From Caenorhabditis remanei (Eukaryota > Nematoda > Chromadorea > Rhabditida > Rhabditidae): DNA of 64,000 nt. Every line of letters begins with the position of its first letter. Within the stretch, counting starts at the first letter, position 1. The notes beneath the pieces were generated by a model. It was not told the DNA's origin, did not search any database, and was given only the letters and a program-made list of their open reading frames with translations. The translations under genes and the position numbers were made by a program. The DNA lies in contig NC_071329.1 of NCBI RefSeq assembly GCF_010183535.1, forward strand, positions 2,294,001 through 2,358,000, in the 5' to 3' direction. This document shows positions 59,106 through 64,000 of the stretch, in pieces.

Positions 59106-62100
59106 TTAGTGTGGCATGACCTCTTGTTTCTCTCCACCAACAGCCTTCTTCGTTCCCGAGACGATGTCGTCGATGCGGAGAAGCATTACCTGAAAATTTA
59201 TGAATATTTTTTATGAAAATCAAGAATTTCAGCGAGAAAGTTAGGTTTTGGCTGTGATTTTCTAGATGAACTACCTATTTTCAGACAAGAAATTGAAATT
59301 TCAAGGCAAAATAGTGTTTTTCATAGGAAAACTGTAGAGAATTAGTGAAAATTCTGAATTTTCAGACTAAAAAACAGGATTTTCCGCGAAAAATTAGTTT
59401 TTTAAACAAAAAATGGTATAGAAATCGAATTTTTAGACTTTTTGACGTATTTGGTTGAAATTTCATGGAAATCAACAATTTTTTTGGTTAGAAACCGAAT
59501 TATTCTCTGATTTTCCGCGATTTTTGAACCGAATAACTCATTTTCCCACCGGAACACACGTTGCGGGTCAAGATTTTGCATCTCTGACTGAAAATATGGC
59601 CCGAAATCGTAATTTTGACTGAACTTCAATGATTTCCGCACGAAAACCGCCAAAATCGGATTTTGAGCCAAAAAACTGCTCAAAATTTACTTAAAAAACC
59701 TATTTTTCTCAGTTTTGCGACTTTTTTTCATCAAAATCTCCTATTTTTCTGTTTCCCGTACCGATGTCTCGATGGCTGTCTTGAGGACTTGAATACGGAC
59801 GGCAAGTGGATCCCAGATCTCCAATTTGTTCATGTCGACCTGAAATATGGCATAATGAGTGAATTTTGATCAGAAAAATGAGTTTTTCAGCCTTTTTTCG
59901 GCCTGAAAACCTCTCTAATCGCTTACCAAATCTCCAGTAGTGCCATCAACTCCGAAAGTCCAATTCTTTGCGTCTTGAGCGTGAACAGCACGAAGTTCCG
60001 TCATTCTTCTGATCGTCGATCCACCACAATTCTGAATGAGTGTACGTGGAATCACTTCCAGCGCCAGACCGATCGCCTTGTATGGCCACTTCTTCACTCC
60101 GTCCATCTTGGCTCCTTGCTCTTCGATTTCACGGCTCAGCGCCATCTCGAGAGCTCCGCCTCCTGGCACCAGCTTCGGGTTAATCATCACGTTTCGGACG
60201 ACGTGGAGGGAGTCTTGCAAGTTGCGTTCAACCTGGAAATATGGAATTTGTGCTGGAAAAGGGCGTTTTTGAATCCAAAACTGGGCAGAAGTACCTATTT
60301 GCTCGCGAAAACATGAGATTTCAGCTCAAAAACCTCGCGTTTCACTAGGATATTGCGTTTTTGAGCCTAGAAAAGCAATTTACACTATTGGATAGCTCTA
60401 AATCTCAGATTTTCGAGTCTGAGATTGTTTCTATGTGCTAAAACACGAATTTTCAGCCCACGAATCAGCTTTTCGACCCTAAAGATTCCAAAATTGACAG
60501 ATTAAGGGTGAAGTACCTATTTGCTCGCGAAAACATGAGATTTCAGCTAAAAATCCTCATTTTTCAAAAAGATATCGCATTTTTGAGCCTAAAAGCCAAA
60601 TTACACTACCTGATAGCTCTAAATATCACATTTTCGAGTCTGGGTGGCCTCAAATCAACATTTCAAATCAAAAAATCAATTTTCAGTCATTCCTTTCTTT
60701 AAGAACTCCAACTTTGTCATCTGATACTTCCAAATTCACTATTTTCAAGAGTGAAACCGAAATCAGGCATCAGAACTCCAATTTTTCACCTCTAAATCTC
60801 AAAATTTACAATTCTGCACCGGATTTTCGATCCAAAAACTGTATTTTACTAAATATTCGACTATTTCTTTTATCTGAGACCTCTATATCCTAGATTACAG
60901 CCAGAAAGCACAAAGTGGATTTTCTTCCAGAATACTTTTCCAGCTAAAAATCGAGATTTTAGCTCAAAAACCTTGTGATTCACTAGGATATTGCATATTT
61001 TAGCTCTAAATCTCACATTTTCGAGTCTGAGATGGACTCTGTGTGCTAAAACACGAATTTCCAGTCGGCCACTTCAACCAGAACTCTGATTTTCCTATTT
61101 TAGTCTCCGAAATTCCATATTTTCCGAATTTAGCCACTAAGACATCGTTTAATACTATTTATAGTCCCAGAACTCCAATTTTCCCCCTCTAAATCTCACA
61201 ATTTACAGTTTAGCACCGAAATTTCAACCCGACACCCTATATATTCCACTATTTCTGCTATCTGAGAGCTCTATTTCCTTTTTTTTTGCTCTACCTCATT
61301 GATGACATCCTTAGAAGGTCCACGAAGAACGACAGTACACGCGGTAGTTGTCTCCGAAGTGACAAAAGTGTAATACTCATCAGCAATCTTGATAACTTCA
61401 AAGAGTTGCGCCTGCGTTCCGACGTCTTCCTCTCTCAAATCAGAAGTGTCATGAGCAATTCGTGCTCCACAAACTCTCGACAAACGGTTATTATCCGTCT
61501 TCTTGAGACGTCTCAAACAAGTAATTCCCGCTTTCAGCAAGAAATGTTGAGCCAAGTCGGAGATTCCTTTTTCGGTAAAAACGAGATCTGGCTTGAGGGC
61601 GATAATCTCGTCGCACTGCTTACGAATCGCGTGTTCTTCTTGTTCGAGAATCGCCGAGATGTCCTCTTCTCTCATAATTTCCAACGACGTCTGCGATTCT
61701 CCCTTCTTGTATTCCAGATTGCAATCCAACAACACGATACGTGGATTCTCGATACGACGACGCATTTTCGCGTGGAGAATGTCCTTATTCAGCACGACGC
61801 CCTTCACCACTTGAGAATCCTCGATACGGCCTCCTGGGATCTTCTCGATACGACAGTATCTGCAAATTTTGGGGATTATAGGTGGAAATTTGAGGGTTTT
61901 GACATTTATAAAGCCAAAAATACTCGAAAAATCGGTCAAAAACGACATAGAAACTCAAATTTTACGACTTTAAGACTAATCACTTTGATTTTAAGCGTTT
62001 TCAACACAAAAAACAACGATTTTTGTAGGAAAAGTCTCCAAAACATTGATTTTTACTTTGATTCGACTGAAAATCGCTGAAACTCGGTTTTTTTTTGTGA

Positions 62101-63367
62101 CGAATAGTTAAAAGCCACTCAAAAGTGCAATTTTCAGTGAGATATCCGTTTCTAGCTCCATTCTGATCAGTTTTCGTCAGAAATTTGTCGAAAAACGAGC
62201 AATACTTGCTACGGAACAGCTAAAAATGATTTTTCGTTCAAAAACTGCATATTTCTCATAAAAGAAGGAGTAATTCTATACTATAATCTTGGTTTTATGC
62301 GTTTTCAACACAGATACAACGATTTTCGTTGCAAAAGTTTCCAAAACATTGACTTTTCACTTCGATTTCACTGAAAATCGTGAAAAACAGTTAAAAGCGA
62401 CTCAAAAAGTGCAATTTTCAGCTTGGAAACTAACTGACTGACGATTTTCAGCCAGAAATCCGTTTCTAGCTTCATTTTGATCAGTTTTCGTCAAAAATTT
62501 GTCGAAAAACGAGGAATAAATGCTACGGAACAGTTAAAAAATGGTTTTTCGTTGAAAAATAGGATCTGGGAACCATTTCCCGGCGCTTCTACGAGATTTC
62601 AGCACGAAAAACTCTCATTTTTGTAATAAAAACATCGATTTCCTCATCCAAACGCAGTACCTCTTGATATCAATCTCTCGATGTCCGCCCTTCTCAACAC
62701 GGATAGTTTTGACAGCCTCAATAGAGATGTTGACAGCCAAATCCATCCAATGACTGATCATTTTCGTGCCCAAACACGATTTGACAACCTTGGCGATCTC
62801 ATTATCATCAGTAATGTCTACTGGTCGGGAGAATTTATTCTCCGCCCACTTGATCATGTCTTCAAGTGCCTGACGATAGGCTTGAATAATGAGAGTTGGA
62901 TGAGTTTTCTGCTCCAAATAAGTCTGAGCGTGAGCCATAACTTCTCCGGCCAAAATGATGACTGAAGTGGTGCCATCACCGGTTTCCTCGTCCTGAGTAC
63001 GAGCGATTTCGATCATACTTTTCGCTGCCGGGTGTTTTACGGTGATTTCTCTGCAAATTGTGGAGTTTTTTGGTTGTTTTACGAAATTTCAAGTGTTTGC
63101 CTACCTAAGAATGGCATTTCCGTCGTTTGTCATGACGATTCCTCCCATTGGGTCCATCAACATCTTGAGCATGGCTCTTGGTCCCAAACTTGTGCGAATC
63201 ACGTCGGCGATGGTCTGGAAATTGAGGTTTCAGTCAGTTTTCAGTGGAAAAATCAATGTTTTTACCTTGCACGCATTGATATTTCCGACTTGGACCTGAT
63301 GGCCACTCTCTCGTTTTGTACCCTGACTGAGCACGATGATCGGCGATTGTCCGGCTCCGCGCATCAT
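59106..63367 (-). CDS. cct-3: T-complex chaperonin subunit gamma (CCT3)
   Basis: Seven exons on the minus strand: 63367-63266, 63214-63105, 63050-62661, 61859-61295, 60232-59927, 59839-59762, 59189-59106; 544 residues, all phases agree. CCT is the hetero-oligomeric cytosolic chaperonin that folds actin and tubulin. Gamma-type identity is clear from [38 protein letters not shown] and the nucleotide loop GDGTTS (residues 95-100). Further support comes from [14 protein letters not shown] [41 protein letters not shown] and [10 protein letters not shown] (near 411). [19 protein letters not shown] and the end [13 protein letters not shown] complete the match. It is a housekeeping gene, here placed next to a microtubule polymerase-like gene. 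A double ATG opens the reading; the first was taken, as in other CCT3 proteins. Confidence 0.96.
60240..61290. other. cct-3 intron 4, no gene
   Basis: A ~250-bp unit with TACCTATTTGCTCGCGAAAA and CATGAGATTTCAGCT is duplicated (60291 and 60511). TAGGATATTGC-like and CTCTAAATCTCA words repeat through the intron. Confidence 0.6.
61862..62655. other. cct-3 intron 3, no gene
   Basis: AT-rich with a direct duplication of about 270 bp (AGCGTTTTCAACACAAAAAACA at 61994 and TGCGTTTTCAACACAGATACAA at 62299, each followed by ACGATTTT). No coding signal. Confidence 0.6.
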
Positions 63368-63380
63368 TTTGAACGGCTGA
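63368..63380 (-). promoter_or_regulatory. Spliced-leader-like acceptor upstream of cct-3
   Basis: Minus-strand CCCCTATTTCAG ends at 63377, 9 nt before the first ATG, typical of SL1 acceptance at worm housekeeping genes. Confidence 0.6.
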
Positions 63381-64000
63381 AATAGGGGAAAAATAAGATA
63401 AATGACGAAAAATTGGGATAAAGAGACGGAAAGCAAGAAAACAGGAACTTTCAGTGGTTTTTCTCTGAATTTTTGGAATTATAAAGAGGAATTTTACAAA
63501 AAAACCGGTGCGAAAGCGGATATGGCTATAAAAACTAGTGTTTTGAGCTCAAAATTGACTATTTAAGAGAAAATTTTCCAGTTGCGAGCTAAAACCATAC
63601 TCCCAGAAACGTTTGATGCTGAAAAACATATATATCGTGAAAAAACCAAAGAAAAGCTGAAATTTTAAATAAGAAAAAGACAAAATTCAAAAATAAACTT
63701 CGTTCCGGTAGAAATAATCAATTTTATAGCTAAATTGAGGGTTTTGTGTCGATTTTTCTTTGTAAAAGACCTGAAAAATGATTAAAAACGAATAAAAATA
63801 GCGAAATTCATAATTATTGAGATTCTAGCCAGGAAAATCCGATTTACCGCACATTTTCACATTTTCGCGAGCAAGATATTGATTTTTGGGTAAAATTGAC
63901 GCTTTTGAGTCGATTTTTCACACAAAAACACTCGAAAATTCATTGAAATCAATAAAAAACGACAAAATTCAAAATTACCGAGACTGTAATGGAGCAAAGA
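63381..64000. other. Upstream flank of cct-3, no gene seen
   Basis: AT-rich sequence that would include the cct-3 outron and promoter. No repeat or reading is supported before the window ends. Confidence 0.5.

Noticed and set aside
61286..62080. 264-codon plus-strand reading
   Set aside because: Antisense shadow of cct-3 exon 4 and intron 3; no family pattern.

Overview
The window is nuclear DNA of a Caenorhabditis-type nematode. The evidence is the short introns ending in TTTTCAG/TTTCCAG, spliced-leader-like acceptors just upstream of start codons, worm-typical families (a BTB-MATH gene, Polinton/Maverick remains) and four well-conserved animal genes with nematode-like gene structure. The species cannot be fixed by eye. 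All exon models were built by hand from splice consensus, reading-frame continuity and family knowledge; no search was run.

Left third (1-22 kb): an accessory, repeat-packed region. One plausible host gene, a BTB-MATH (bath-type) gene, lies at 436-1507 on the minus strand. The rest is layered mobile DNA: seven copies of a palindromic MITE (family A), two large foldback composites (4678-6938 and 8480-11053) that each carry two tail-to-tail copies of an intact 158-residue ORF with a TFIIS-N/LW-like pattern, decayed Pif1-type helicase, decayed Polinton protein-primed DNA polymerase B in several blocks, a 776-bp Polinton-like non-autonomous element with a 6-bp target duplication inside a polymerase exon, a Gag zinc-knuckle fragment, a small cysteine-rich membrane ORF, and a 1.2-kb foldback element.

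Middle (22.7-42.2 kb): one large plus-strand gene, the worm membralin (TMEM259), in 16 exons (649 residues). Its long introns are filled with a dispersed GC-rich ~25-bp repeat, minisatellites and inverted duplications, one of which flanks exons 5-6. From 42.2 to 47.5 kb lies an intergenic block of foldback repeats.

Right third (47.5-63.4 kb): HemK2/N6AMT1-type methyltransferase on the plus strand (47526-49561), then on the minus strand a two-TOG XMAP215-family protein (50015-58673) directly downstream of the chaperonin CCT gamma gene cct-3 (59106-63367). The last two are co-directional 432 bp apart and could be an operon. A family of ~52-bp hairpins, partly in ~150-bp-period arrays, decorates the methyltransferase and TOG introns.

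The best candidates for something undescribed are the MITE-flanked palindromic units whose TFIIS-N-like ORFs stay open and differ largely at synonymous sites, and the nested Polinton/mini-Polinton system with an associated PAZ-like exon.
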